DNA from: Lyngbya sp. CCAP 1446/10 | Lineage (GTDB): Bacteria > Cyanobacteriota > Cyanobacteriia > Cyanobacteriales > Microcoleaceae | DNA: 64,000 nucleotides | Assembly (NCBI RefSeq): GCF_026130175.1 | Contig: NZ_JAIGNI010000012.1 | Location: 1 to 64,000, forward strand | Reading direction: 5' to 3' | Shown: one piece after another, positions 8,873-18,697 of the stretch | Position numbering within the stretch: the first letter of the stretch is position 1 | Layout: every line of letters starts with the position of its first letter | Translations under genes and position numbers: made by a program | Notes under the pieces: generated by a model | What the model saw: only the letters and a program-made list of their open reading frames with translations | Told to the model about the DNA's origin: nothing | Databases searched by the model: none

Positions 8873-9607
8873 ATGACAATTGCATCGAACAGCAGTTCCA
8901 ATGGCTCGAACTCAATCTCTACTGACAGCATGAAACTGTTAGAAACCCCAGACAACAACGCCCCGCGCATCAGCACTCGACCCGATCGCAATTCCTCGAA
9001 CGGTCAAGAATCCAGCGTACCAGTACCCTCGGAAGTAGGGCAGGAAGAAATGATGGCCGCCGTTCGGACGATACTGCAAGGAGTAGGAGAAGACCCCGAA
9101 CGCGAAGGATTGCTCAAAACCCCGAAGCGGGTAGCAGAAGCAATGCGGTTTCTCACCAGCGGTTACAGTCAATCCCTCGAAGAACTCCTCAACGGCGCGA
9201 TCTTTGACGAAGGTCACAACGAAATGGTACTGGTGCGAGATATCAGCGTATTCAGTATGTGCGAACACCATATGCTGCCATTTATGGGCCGAGTTCACAT
9301 CGCTTACATTCCCAATCAAAAAGTAGTGGGATTGAGCAAATTAGCCAGAATTGCCGAGATGTACAGCCGCAGATTGCAAGTACAAGAACGTTTGACGCGC
9401 CAAATAGCCGAAGCAGTTCAAACAATATTGGAACCGCAGGGAGTGGCTGTAGTAATGGAAGCCAGCCATATGTGCATGACAATGCGGGGCGTGCAAAAAC
9501 CCGGTGCTTGGACGGTGACGAGTGCCATGTTGGGCGTGTTTCAAGAGGAACAAAAAACTCGCGAAGAATTCTTGAATTTGATCCGCCACCAACCGGCATT
9601 CTTTTAG
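8873..9607 (+). CDS. folE: GTP cyclohydrolase I
   Basis: Makes 7,8-dihydroneopterin triphosphate from GTP, the first step to folate and cyanobacterial pterins. 244 residues from the ATG at 8873 ([12 protein letters not shown]). I reject the upstream ATG at 8711 because its extra 54 codons are translated heptamer repeat. A low-complexity Ser/Asn N-terminal tail of about 60 residues precedes the enzyme domain, which begins near [20 protein letters not shown]. Zinc and active-site motifs are [20 protein letters not shown] and [16 protein letters not shown]. Last gene of the ado-aar-accA-SDR block. Confidence 0.95.
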   Translation: MTIASNSSSNGSNSISTDSMKLLETPDNNAPRISTRPDRNSSNGQESSVPVPSEVGQEEMMAAVRTILQGVGEDPEREGLLKTPKRVAEAMRFLTSGYSQSLEELLNGAIFDEGHNEMVLVRDISVFSMCEHHMLPFMGRVHIAYIPNQKVVGLSKLARIAEMYSRRLQVQERLTRQIAEAVQTILEPQGVAVVMEASHMCMTMRGVQKPGAWTVTSAMLGVFQEEQKTREEFLNLIRHQPAFF

Positions 9608-9825
9608 TCAGTTGACAGTTGTCAGTTGACAGTTGACAGTTGTCAGTTGTCAACTGTCATTGGGCTGTGGGCTGATTGATGATGACTTTTAACCGCCCAA
9701 AAACGGGTACAAGCCCCCGACACTCCATAAATGGAACTCCCAAAATTTAAGAGTCTTGTTCAAGCCCCCAGATTCAAGGCTGCAAGTAAATCTAAAATCT
9801 AAAATCTAAAATCTAAAATCGACTG
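9605..9825. repeat. Simple-repeat filled gap after folE
   Basis: Holds several TTGACAGTTGACAG/CTGTCAACTG repeats (9610-9660) and a run of AAAATCT heptamers (9789-9822). No gene is supported. The same TGACAGT repeats occur at 19200-19232 and 60372-60450. Confidence 0.7.
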
Positions 9826-9882
9826 ACGATCGACTGCTGAAGCCCATAAAATAGACAAGTGACCTATGGCTTGTGACTAAAA

Positions 9883-11310
9883 ATGAATCCTATTAAATTC
9901 GGTACAGATGGCTGGCGCGGCATCATTGCTGACGATTTTACCTTCGATCGCGTAGCATTAGTAGCTCCCCTAGCAGCACAAGTTCTCGCACAAACTGGCG
10001 GCAACAATGCCAGCAGCGGTACTGTAATTGTCGGTTACGACCGCCGATTTCTGGCTGAAGATTTTGCTCTCGCAGCAGCTAAGGCAGTCCAGAACGCAGG
10101 ATTTGACGTGTTACTGAGCGATTCTTATGCTCCAACTCCAGCTTTCAGTTTAGCGGCGAAACAATTAAATGCTTTAGGTGCGATCGTCCTGACAGCCAGC
10201 CACAATCCCGGCGCATATTTAGGATTAAAAGTCAAGGGCGGATTTGGCGGTTCAGTATCGCCCGAAGTTACGCAACAGATAGAAGCAAAACTCGAAAATC
10301 CGGCGACACTCGCAGCAACTCCCGGAAAATTGGAGAATTTCAATCCTTGGCCAGCTTACTGCAAAACCTTGCGGGAAATGGTAGATATTGAAGCGATAAA
10401 AGAGGCGATCGCCAGCGGTAAAATTACAGTATTTGTAGATGTAATGCACGGCGCGGCGGCGGGCGGCTTAGCTCAAATCTTAGAAGTTCCTGTGCAGGAA
10501 GTCAATAGCGATCGCGATCCGCTGTTTGGTGGCGGTGCACCAGAACCTTTACCGCGCTACCTGTCGCAGTTGTTCCGGGTGATGCGGACTCACCAGCGAA
10601 AAAGCTCTGGTTTGTCGATCGGATTTGTATTTGACGGAGATAGCGATCGCATAGCAGCCGTTGACTCAAGCGGCAACTTTCTCAGTTCACAAATCCTAGT
10701 TCCCATATTAATCGAACACCTAGCAAAACGGCGCGGCTTCACCGGAGAAGTCATCAAAACCGTCAGCGGTTCCGACATCATGCCCAAAATTGCCCAACTT
10801 TACGGCTTACCATTGTTTGAAACGCCGATCGGTTACAAGTATATAGCCGATCGAATGTTAACAACCAAAGTCCTAGTAGGCGGCGAAGAATCAGGAGGAA
10901 TCGGCTACGGTACGCACATTCCCGAAAGAGACGCTTTACTGTCAGCGCTGTACTTGTTAGAAGCAGTCGTCAAATCCGGCGAAGACTTAAGCCAAATTTA
11001 CAGCAGACTCCAAAAAGAAACAGAGTTTACCTCAGCCTACGACAGAATCGACTTGCACCTAGCAAACATGGCAGAAAGAGCGCGTTTGCTGTCGCTGCTG
11101 CAAAACCAACCATTAACAGAAATCGCCGGCAAAGCAGTAGTAGACTGCAACAAAGTAGACGGATATAAATTCCGCTTAGCTGACGGAAGCTGGCTGTTAA
11201 TTCGGTTTAGCGGAACCGAACCAGTATTGCGGCTGTATTCCGAAGCTGCCACATTGAAAGAAGTGATGCACAACTTGAATTGGGCGAAAGGTTGGGCGCA
11301 TAAAAATTAG
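9883..11310 (+). CDS. Phosphoglucomutase/phosphomannomutase family protein
   Basis: Alpha-D-phosphohexomutase, 475 residues, soluble. The four family loops are present in order: the phosphoserine loop TASHNPGAY (near 105), the metal loop FDGDSDRIA (near 250), the sugar loop GGEESGGIGYG (near 334) and the phosphate loop RFSGTEPVLRLYSEA (near 440). It interconverts hexose 1- and 6-phosphates; glucose or mannose preference cannot be settled from sequence. It stands alone between repeat-filled gaps, with a long inverted repeat just after its stop. Confidence 0.92.
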   Translation: MNPIKFGTDGWRGIIADDFTFDRVALVAPLAAQVLAQTGGNNASSGTVIVGYDRRFLAEDFALAAAKAVQNAGFDVLLSDSYAPTPAFSLAAKQLNALGAIVLTASHNPGAYLGLKVKGGFGGSVSPEVTQQIEAKLENPATLAATPGKLENFNPWPAYCKTLREMVDIEAIKEAIASGKITVFVDVMHGAAAGGLAQILEVPVQEVNSDRDPLFGGGAPEPLPRYLSQLFRVMRTHQRKSSGLSIGFVFDGDSDRIAAVDSSGNFLSSQILVPILIEHLAKRRGFTGEVIKTVSGSDIMPKIAQLYGLPLFETPIGYKYIADRMLTTKVLVGGEESGGIGYGTHIPERDALLSALYLLEAVVKSGEDLSQIYSRLQKETEFTSAYDRIDLHLANMAERARLLSLLQNQPLTEIAGKAVVDCNKVDGYKFRLADGSWLLIRFSGTEPVLRLYSEAATLKEVMHNLNWAKGWAHKN

Positions 11311-11312
11311 AG

Positions 11313-11447
11313 TTTTTAACCGCAGAGACCACAGAGAACGCAGAGGAAAAGAAGAGATATAGATGAATAATTCCAATGTCAACGGATTTGATATCACTTA
11401 TTTCTCCATTCTTCTTCTCTGCGTTCTCTGCGCCCTCTGCGGTTAAA
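11313..11447. terminator. Long inverted repeat after the phosphohexomutase gene
   Basis: The left arm starts TTTTTAACCGCAGAG and runs through AGAGAACGCAGAGGAAAAGA. The right arm, ending at 11447, is its complement (CTTCTCTGCGTTCTCTGCG, then CTCTGCGGTTAAAAA). The arms are about 40 bp with one short interruption. The A-rich and T-rich flanks would let it end transcription on both strands. This arrangement occurs widely in bacterial genomes as a dispersed repeat. Confidence 0.55.
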
Positions 11448-11617
11448 AAAAATCTTTCTTATTCATAAATGAAAGAGTATTACTATAGAATCCACATTCG
11501 GCTTCCTCAACTATCACAATCGGTTTTTAGTTGTGTTTATTGAACAATTAAGCTGTAAATTATACTTTAGTACCGTAGATCAAAGGAGAAAAGTTTTTTG
11601 AAAGGCATAATCGACTG

Positions 11618-12208
11618 ATGACAAATAATAAATTGCTAATTGTGGCTACGGGCAATCCGGGTAAACTTAAGGAAATGCAGCTTTATCTTCAGGATTTGGG
11701 GTGGGAATTGCGCCTGAAACCCGAAGAATTGGAAATTGAGGAGACTGGGGAAACGTTTATTGCTAATGCTTGCTTGAAAGCGTCTGAAATTGCCAAAGCA
11801 ACTGGCCAATGGTCGATCGCCGATGATTCTGGTTTAATGGTAGATGCACTCGACGGTAGACCTGGGATTTACTCGGCGCGGTACGGTTCAAGCGATGCTG
11901 ACAGGATATCTCGACTCCTCAAAGAATTGGGAAACGAAGCAAACCGGGAAGCACAATTTGTTTGCGCGATCGCGATCGCCCGTCCCGACGGTACAATTGC
12001 CTTACAAGTTGAAGGAATTTGCCGAGGCGAAATCCTCCACACTCCTCGCGGTACCGGAGGTTTCGGGTATGACCCGATTTTCTACGTACCCGCACAGCAA
12101 CAGACTTTTGCAGAAATGACGCCCGATATCAAGCGATCGCACTCTCACCGCGGTCGAGCATTCCAGGCTCTTATACCACAAATGGCGAACATTGTCAACC
12201 CATATTGA
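11618..12208 (+). CDS. rdgB: Non-canonical purine NTP pyrophosphatase (RdgB/HAM1)
   Basis: House-cleaning enzyme that hydrolyses ITP, dITP and XTP to monophosphates, protecting DNA and RNA. 196 residues, normal length. Motifs: ATGNPGKLKEMQ at the N-terminus, IADDSGLMVDALDGRPGIYS carrying the metal-binding acids near residue 68, GTGGFGYDPIFYVP near 146, and SHRGRAF close to the C-terminus. Single gene; glnB follows on the opposite strand, converging. Confidence 0.94.
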   Translation: MTNNKLLIVATGNPGKLKEMQLYLQDLGWELRLKPEELEIEETGETFIANACLKASEIAKATGQWSIADDSGLMVDALDGRPGIYSARYGSSDADRISRLLKELGNEANREAQFVCAIAIARPDGTIALQVEGICRGEILHTPRGTGGFGYDPIFYVPAQQQTFAEMTPDIKRSHSHRGRAFQALIPQMANIVNPY

Positions 12209-12368
12209 GGAAAAAAGCCAAAACACAGGGTTACTGTGGCATTGGATATTGACACGCTTGGTATCAGAACTAAACAGGAAAGAGGTTTTTCGTTGGCAGT
12301 TACCAATGACCAATGAATGACCAATGAATGACCAATGCCCAATACCCAATACCCAATGCCCCAGTATC

Positions 12369-12764
<396 letters not shown>

Positions 12765-12793
12765 TTAAGATCACTGCCAACAGCAACTATTTT

Positions 12794-12807
12794 GTAAAAC
12801 ATATTAC
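12794..12807 (-). promoter_or_regulatory. NtcA-type box upstream of glnB
   Basis: GTA AAACATAT TAC, a perfect GTA-N8-TAC palindrome, 87 bp before the glnB TTG start. NtcA activation of glnB is established in cyanobacteria. I do not see a clean TAN3T -10 box at the ideal 20-24-bp distance, so the exact promoter is unclear. Confidence 0.65.
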
Positions 12808-13059
12808 CTTATGTTGTACTCACGATGAAATAATGCAGGTCAACATTTAACAACATTTCCTGATTTTCCGGCGGCGGTGGCTGTGCGGAGCCGATCGCGG
12901 TAGAGTGAAAAAGACCCAAGCCCTCCGCCACGGATCTGCTAAAACAGAAAAAGAACCGAGGAGACAGGATTTTTCGCCCGTTTCCGCTTTGCACTCCTTC
13001 AAATTTGCACGTATTGCTGAAAACTATAATTGCCAGAAGCGGTCAGTTAAACTATTCCT

Positions 13060-14352
13060 ATGCACCCAGCTAGCCCTCCCCCTGACCGCAGCGGGCTTGA
13101 TGCCCTACTGAGAAATCGCCCCTTCCTCACCTTGTGGACTGGGCAGTTGTTGGCCCAAGTGGCGGATAAAATCTTTTACGTATTGCTGATTATTCTGCTG
13201 AAAACTGGGGATTACCGACCCTGGCCAGTGTCTTGGCAACATTCGGAAAATTCTATGCTGTCAGCCGTGATGATTGCCTACACCCTGCCGGCGATCGTCT
13301 TTGGTTCGGCGGCCGGTATCGTCGTAGACCGCTTTTCCAAAAAGCAAATGCTGATCGGCTGCAACGTGATTCGAGCGGTGTTGATTGGATGTTTGCCGTT
13401 TTTGCCCAAAACTTTTGTCGTGTTGTTGACAGTCACGTTTTTGGTCTCTACCGTAACGCAATTTTTTGCTCCAGCAGAGCAGGCGGCAATCCCGCTGGCT
13501 GTGGGGCGAGAGGGACTGATGTCGGCAAATGCTCTGTTCGCCTCGTCCACAATGGGCGGGATTATTGTCGGAATGACGATCGGCGAACCGATATTTAGTT
13601 GGCTTAAACACAGCTACGGGCCAGCTTCTCAAGAGTTTTTCCTGGGCGGGTTGTACATGATCTCCGCAGGTTTGCTTTATGCCATGCACATCAAAGAAAA
13701 TCGTGGCGGTAGCAGTGGCAAAAATGTTCATCCTTGGCAAGACTTCAAGGAAGGTTTGCGGTATTTGAAGCACAACCGCCTCGTCAGCAACGCGATGGTG
13801 CAGTTGACGATTTTGTATTCGGTGTTTGCGGCGCTGCAAGTGCTGGCGATCGCACTTTCAGGCAAAATAGGTCTCAAAGAAACTCAATTTGGGTTTTTGC
13901 TGGCTGCTGCGGGAGTCGGAATGGTCTTCGGCGCGGCGTTTTTGGGCCACTGGGGCGATCGAATGCACCACAAACCTTTGCCGTTAATTGGTTTCGTGAT
14001 GATGGGTTTTGTGTTGGGAATGTTTGCCTTTACGAGACAGCTTTGGCTGGGATTCGGATTGAGTGCTCTGTTCGGTTTTGGCGCTTCCTTAATTAACGGC
14101 CCGATGCAAGCTCTGATTCAAGAAAAAACTCCTGAATCAATGCGGGGAAAAGTCTTTGGCTTGGAGAACAATGCGATTAATATTGCTCTCAGCTTGCCTT
14201 TAGCACTGACCGGCCCGCTGACGGATGCTGTCAGCAAAGCCGTGGGTTCCGATGATTTGGGCTTGCGGATTGTGCTGATGAGTTTGGGCTTTTTGGTTCC
14301 AGTGATGGGCTTGGCAGCTTGGCACCATACCCGCAAAGTCTTAAAGGCTTAA
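13060..14352 (+). CDS. Major facilitator superfamily transporter
   Basis: 430 residues with about twelve hydrophobic segments, starting near residue 20 (FLTLWTGQLLAQVADKIFYV). The MFS loop between helices 2 and 3 reads AAGIVVDRFSKKQMLIGCNV, the expected DRxxKK-type motif. A second related loop, LGHWGDRMHHKPLPLIG, begins the second half. It resembles the enterobactin-exporter/DHA3-like MFS group, but the substrate cannot be told. It lies alone between glnB (divergent) and ilvB. The C-terminus ends in HHTRKVLKA, and a family A palindrome begins 18 bp after the stop. Confidence 0.88.
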   Translation: MHPASPPPDRSGLDALLRNRPFLTLWTGQLLAQVADKIFYVLLIILLKTGDYRPWPVSWQHSENSMLSAVMIAYTLPAIVFGSAAGIVVDRFSKKQMLIGCNVIRAVLIGCLPFLPKTFVVLLTVTFLVSTVTQFFAPAEQAAIPLAVGREGLMSANALFASSTMGGIIVGMTIGEPIFSWLKHSYGPASQEFFLGGLYMISAGLLYAMHIKENRGGSSGKNVHPWQDFKEGLRYLKHNRLVSNAMVQLTILYSVFAALQVLAIALSGKIGLKETQFGFLLAAAGVGMVFGAAFLGHWGDRMHHKPLPLIGFVMMGFVLGMFAFTRQLWLGFGLSALFGFGASLINGPMQALIQEKTPESMRGKVFGLENNAINIALSLPLALTGPLTDAVSKAVGSDDLGLRIVLMSLGFLVPVMGLAAWHHTRKVLKA

Positions 14353-14370
14353 GAGTATCTTTAGATCACA

Positions 14371-14503
14371 CGGCGGTTGAAACCGCGTCTACAAAAACGA
14401 AGTCCGCCTCTGCGGACTGGAGAAAATAAGGTAAATTTAACCGTCCGTTTTTTAACCCGCGCACCATCCGGTTTTTGTCTGTCTAGACGCGGTTTCAACC
14501 GCC
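14371..14503 (+). repeat. Family A palindromic element, copy 2
   Basis: Begins CGGCGGTTGAAACCGCGTCT and ends with the inverted complement TAGACGCGGTTTCAACCGCC. An inner stem TCCGCCTCTGCGGACTGGAG and the block ACCCGCGCACCATCCGG are shared with copies 3 and 4. It starts 18 bp after the stop of the MFS gene. Confidence 0.85.
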
Positions 14504-14690
14504 CGGTCTTCTTCTGTTTGTTTTCTTCCTCTGCTGTTTCACAAATTCTCGATCGTCCGATCGCAAACCGTCGCAGCGCGAAACTTTTTGTAAAATATCA
14601 GCCGTTAAATTTTCAGACTTTGATTATTGAGATTAAAGTAGTATAAAAGCTTTCATTAAAAATCCTAATTAGTTTAAGGAAGGAAATTCT

Positions 14691-16526
14691 GTGCAACTAA
14701 AAACTAAAGTGGCCATCAAGCGTGCAACGGGTGGATTTGCTTTGATCGACAGCTTGATCCGCCACGGTGTCAAGCATATTTTTGGTTATCCCGGCGGCGC
14801 AATTTTGCCGCTTTACGACGAACTATACCGGGCTGAAGAAACTGGCGCGATCAAACACATTCTAGTGCGGCACGAGCAAGGTGCTGCTCACGCCGCCGAC
14901 GGATACGCCCGCGCTACCGGACAAGTTGGGGTTTGTTTCGCGACTTCCGGGCCCGGCGCAACTAATTTGGTGACGGGGATTGCGACGGCGCACATGGATT
15001 CGATCCCGATGGTAATTATTACCGGTCAAGTGCCCCGTCCGGCGATCGGCACTGATGCGTTTCAGGAAACTGATATTTACGGCATTACTCTGCCCATTGT
15101 CAAGCATTCCTATGTAGTGCGCGATCCGAGAGACATGGCCCGAATTGTGGCTGAAGCTTTCCACATCGCGAGTACCGGGCGGCCGGGCCCGGTGTTGATT
15201 GACGTGCCCAAGGATGTCGGTTTAGAAGAGTTTGAGTATCTGCCGGTGGAACCCGGATCGGTTAGAATTCCGGGCTATCGTCCGACTGTGAAGGGAAATC
15301 CCCGCCAGATTAATCAAGCAATCCATTTGCTGAAGGAAGCGAAGCGTCCTTTGCTTTATGTGGGCGGCGGGGCGATCGCAGCGGCGGCCCATGAGGAAAT
15401 TAAGGAACTCGCCGAGATGTTCCAATTGCCTGTCACAACAACGCTGATGGGCAAAGGCGCTTTTGACGAAAAACATCCTTTGTCGGTGAAAATGCTAGGG
15501 ATGCACGGCACTGCGTATGCTAATTTTGCCGTTACCGAGTGCGATTTGCTGATGGCTGTAGGGGCTCGGTTTGACGATCGCGTGACGGGAAAATTAGACG
15601 AATTTGCAGCGCGGGCGAAGGTAATTCACATCGATATCGATCCGGCGGAAGTAGGCAAAAATCGCGGCCCAGACGTGCCGATTGTCGGAGATGTCCGGCA
15701 AGTTTTGATTGATTTGCTGCGTCGCTGTCGGGAAACTGGTGTTTCGGGTACTCCCGGACAAACTGGGGAATGGCTGCACAGGATCGATCGCTGGAAACAG
15801 GACTATCCGTTAGTTGTGCCTCACTACCCCGACATTTTGTCTCCGCAAGAGGTGATTTGGGAATTGGCTACTCAAGCGCCGGATGCTTACTACACGACGG
15901 ATGTCGGTCAACATCAAATGTGGTCGGCTCAATTCTTAAACAACGGGCCGCGCCGCTGGATTTCCAGCGCTGGTTTGGGAACGATGGGTTTTGGGCTGCC
16001 GGCGGCGATGGGCGCGAAAATGGCGCTACCCAACGAGCAAGTCATTTGTATTGCTGGCGACGCTAGCATACAAATGAATATTCAAGAGCTCGGAACCTTA
16101 GCACAATACGGCATTAATGTCAAGGTTGTGATTGTAAATAATGGCTGGCAGGGCATGGTGCGGCAGTGGCAGCAGGCGTTCTACGGCGAGCGTTATTCGT
16201 CGTCGAATATGACTGTGGGGATGCCGGATTTTGTGATGCTGGCTGAGGCCTACGGCGTGAAGGGGATGCTGGTTTCAGGGCCGGATGAGTTGCAAGGTGC
16301 GATCGCTCAAATGCTCGCTCACAACGGCCCTGTGCTGATGAACGTGAAGGTGACGCGGGACGAAAACTGCTATCCGATGGTAGTTCCGGGCAAGAGTAAT
16401 GCTCAAATGGTTGGTTTGCCGGAACGCAGCACGTTGCCATCTGCGGAGTTGATTTATTGTCCGAGTTGCGGCGCTAAGAATGTTTCGAGTAATAAGTTTT
16501 GTCCTGAGTGTGGGACAAAAGTTTAA
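14691..16526 (+). CDS. ilvB: Acetolactate synthase large subunit with C-terminal zinc ribbon
   Basis: Thiamine-diphosphate enzyme starting branched-chain amino acid synthesis from pyruvate. The start is GTG at 14691, preceded by AAGGAAGG. The N-terminal domain has the catalytic glutamate in [18 protein letters not shown] and [18 protein letters not shown]. The C-terminal ThDP loop reads [19 protein letters not shown], ending in IVNN. The enzyme proper ends near residue 575. The last 30 or so residues, [12 protein letters not shown] and [11 protein letters not shown], form a four-cysteine zinc ribbon not needed in ordinary AHAS proteins. The small subunit IlvN is not adjacent. The tail could bind metal, partners or nucleic acid; its role is unknown. 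Confidence 0.94.
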   Translation: MQLKTKVAIKRATGGFALIDSLIRHGVKHIFGYPGGAILPLYDELYRAEETGAIKHILVRHEQGAAHAADGYARATGQVGVCFATSGPGATNLVTGIATAHMDSIPMVIITGQVPRPAIGTDAFQETDIYGITLPIVKHSYVVRDPRDMARIVAEAFHIASTGRPGPVLIDVPKDVGLEEFEYLPVEPGSVRIPGYRPTVKGNPRQINQAIHLLKEAKRPLLYVGGGAIAAAAHEEIKELAEMFQLPVTTTLMGKGAFDEKHPLSVKMLGMHGTAYANFAVTECDLLMAVGARFDDRVTGKLDEFAARAKVIHIDIDPAEVGKNRGPDVPIVGDVRQVLIDLLRRCRETGVSGTPGQTGEWLHRIDRWKQDYPLVVPHYPDILSPQEVIWELATQAPDAYYTTDVGQHQMWSAQFLNNGPRRWISSAGLGTMGFGLPAAMGAKMALPNEQVICIAGDASIQMNIQELGTLAQYGINVKVVIVNNGWQGMVRQWQQAFYGERYSSSNMTVGMPDFVMLAEAYGVKGMLVSGPDELQGAIAQMLAHNGPVLMNVKVTRDENCYPMVVPGKSNAQMVGLPERSTLPSAELIYCPSCGAKNVSSNKFCPECGTKV

Positions 16527-16603
16527 GTAGGGACACGGCAATCATTCGTGTCAATTTAAGGTTAAACGTAGTCACAGATAGCTATCTGGTGATTAAGGGC
16601 TAG

Positions 16604-16688
16604 AACCCCCCTAGCCCCCCTTGCTAAGGGGGGGACAAGAATCTTCTCAAAGTCCCCCTTTTTAAGGGGGATTTAGGGGGATATGGCC
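16604..16688. repeat. CCCCCTAAATCC-type palindromic element, copy 1
   Basis: About 85 bp, CCCCCCTAGCCCCCCTTGCT at one end and AAGGGGGATTTAGGGGGATA at the other, with further C-run/G-run pairs inside. A copy in the opposite orientation is at 36347-36434. It lies 78 bp after ilvB. The rest of the 315-bp ilvB-kinase gap shows nothing else. Confidence 0.7.
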
Positions 16689-16841
16689 TGGGATAACAGC
16701 GAGAGATACAAAGGTTTTCGGGATTAATTTGACACATATCGGCAATACCACGTCCTTACCTGGATCTGCTGTTCCACATTTAACACCATGTCCGCTGGCA
16801 TCCCATCGAGAGCTTTAATCTGTAATTAATAAACATATTTT

Positions 16842-18599
16842 ATGAGCCACTGTCTAAACCCTGATTGCCTATGGCAAAACTCGTCTGGCTCTACAAACTT
16901 CTGTCAAAAATGTGGGAATAAACTGCTATTGGGCGATCGCTACCGATCGCAAAAAATCATTGGACAAGGAGGCTTTGGGCGCACTTTTCTAGCTGTTGAC
17001 GAGTATAAACCCTCAAAACCACCCTGCGTTATCAAACAATTTTACCCCCAAGCTCAAGGCACTTCTAGTATCAAGAAAGCCACTGAGTTATTTGAGCAGG
17101 AAGCAGTACGCTTAGAACAATTGGGTAAACATTCTCAAATTCCCGATTTATTAGCATATTTTAGTCAAGATGGACGGCAGTATTTAGTCCAAGAATTCAT
17201 CGACGGTGAAAATTTAGCTCAAGCACTAGAATCTCAGGGATATTTTCGGGAAACACAGATTCGCGACTTGCTTAAGAATTTATTACCCACCTTCGAGTTC
17301 ATTCACTCTCGCCAAGTAATTCACCGGGATATCAAACCAGAAAATATTATTCTTAGGCCAGATGGGCAACTGGTTTTAGTTGACTTTGGCGCGGCGAAAT
17401 ATGCGACACAAACTGCTTTATCTGTAACTGGAACGGTGATTGGGACTGCTGGATATACGGCACCGGAACAAGCCGCGGGCAAAGCCATTTATGCTAGTGA
17501 TATTTACAGTCTGGGTGTCACTTGTCTGTATCTGTTAACTCAGGTTGAACCGATTGATTTATTCGATACAAGCGAGATGGAATGGGTGTGGCGAGAACAC
17601 TTAAAAGCATCTGTCAGTTCGGAACTGGGTCTGATTTTAGATAAAATGATACTACCTGCTAGTAAGCGACGTTATCAATCTGCTACTGAAGTTTTGCAGG
17701 ATCTTGGTACTCAATCACCTCAATCATCACCTCAACTGCCACATCAAACATCACCTCAACCATCACCTCAACCATCACCTCCACCGCCACCTCAACCATC
17801 ACCTCCACCGCCACCTCAATCATCACCTCCACCGCCACCTCAATCATCACCTCAACCATCACCTCAACCGCCACATCAACCATTATCTCAACCATCACCT
17901 CAACCATCACCTCCACCGCCACATCAACCATCACCTCAACCATCACCTCAAACACCGCCTCAAACACCGCAACCGCAACCAGACTCCCTTAAATCTGCCC
18001 AGGGAGTTGACTATACTTATTTGCGAGATTTATTAGCAGCAGAAAAGTGGAAAGAGGCAGATCAAGAAACTCTCAAGGTGATGCTGAAAGCTGCTGGAAG
18101 AGAGAAGAAAGGTTGGTTTACTAGGAAATCAATTGATAATTTTCCTTGCGACGATTTACGCACCATCGACCAACTTTGGGTAAAATATAGTCAGGGTCAC
18201 TTTGGCTTTAGCGTCCAGAAGAAAATCTGGTTAAAAGTTGGTGGTAAAGTTGATATTGAGACTAAATGTAAGCTAGGCGATCGTGTAGGTTGGCGAGAAG
18301 GAGAGCGTTGGTTGAACTACTCAAACATAACTTTTAATAAGCAAGCACCACAGGGACACCTCCCGGCTTGTGGGGTGTGGTTGTTTCGGCGGGTTGTGGT
18401 GGCGGTGTTATCTCTCGCTATTTTTGGGTTGGTTGGTGTGGTGGGTGTGTTTTTTTGGTTTTTGGGCTGGTTTGAGTTGAGTGTGTGTATTATTTTTCTT
18501 TTGTGTGTGTGGGAGTTGGTAGTGTTGAGAGGGGAGGGGGAGTGGGGGGGGGTTTTGATCTCTTCTCTCGCATCGAGAACTGTAAGCTGTAATCTATAA
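16842..18599 (+). CDS. Serine/threonine protein kinase with zinc ribbon, Pro-rich linker and GUN4 domain
   Basis: 585 residues. Order: N-terminal zinc ribbon (C4, C9, C22, C25), then a kinase domain at about 32-290 with IGQGGFGRTFLAV, the ATP lysine in CVIKQF, HRDIKPENI, VDFGAAK and YTAPEQ, all intact. A Pro/Ser/Gln linker at about 292-385 is encoded by a minisatellite. The GUN4 domain starts near 388 (GVDYTYLRDLLAAEKWKEAD) with the usual FPCDDL and IDQLWVKYSQGHFGFSVQ. GUN4 domains bind porphyrins, so tetrapyrrole or light-related signalling is a fair inference. The usual C-terminal end (GHLPAC ... LASRTVSCNL) is interrupted by about 60 hydrophobic residues, encoded by a very G+T-rich strand, that would form one or two membrane helices. 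Confidence 0.88.
   Translation: MSHCLNPDCLWQNSSGSTNFCQKCGNKLLLGDRYRSQKIIGQGGFGRTFLAVDEYKPSKPPCVIKQFYPQAQGTSSIKKATELFEQEAVRLEQLGKHSQIPDLLAYFSQDGRQYLVQEFIDGENLAQALESQGYFRETQIRDLLKNLLPTFEFIHSRQVIHRDIKPENIILRPDGQLVLVDFGAAKYATQTALSVTGTVIGTAGYTAPEQAAGKAIYASDIYSLGVTCLYLLTQVEPIDLFDTSEMEWVWREHLKASVSSELGLILDKMILPASKRRYQSATEVLQDLGTQSPQSSPQLPHQTSPQPSPQPSPPPPPQPSPPPPPQSSPPPPPQSSPQPSPQPPHQPLSQPSPQPSPPPPHQPSPQPSPQTPPQTPQPQPDSLKSAQGVDYTYLRDLLAAEKWKEADQETLKVMLKAAGREKKGWFTRKSIDNFPCDDLRTIDQLWVKYSQGHFGFSVQKKIWLKVGGKVDIETKCKLGDRVGWREGERWLNYSNITFNKQAPQGHLPACGVWLFRRVVVAVLSLAIFGLVGVVGVFFWFLGWFELSVCIIFLLCVWELVVLRGEGEWGGVLISSLASRTVSCNL
17718..17972 (+). repeat. Proline-codon minisatellite inside the kinase gene
   Basis: Repeats of CATCACCTCAACCATCACCT and CCACCGCCACCTCAA variants, in multiples of 3 bp, encoding PSPQPSPPPPPQ. 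It is in frame in this copy. Length variation between strains would change only the linker length. Confidence 0.85.
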
Positions 18600-18697
18600 C
18601 GATTTCAGCCCCTTGTCAAATCTTTTTGATCGAACCTTTTTTGACTAATTTATCGGATTTTAATCATTTCATTACCTGCTAATTGGATTAGTAATAA

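Noticed and set aside
12905-13111. 68-codon frame upstream of the MFS gene
   Set aside because: No ribosome site, no protein-like pattern, overlaps the MFS start; more likely leader sequence.
17683-18036. Long open frames on both strands through the kinase linker
   Set aside because: They are products of the trinucleotide-periodic CCA/CCT repeat (HHLNHHL and EVMVEVM) and are shadows of the real kinase frame.
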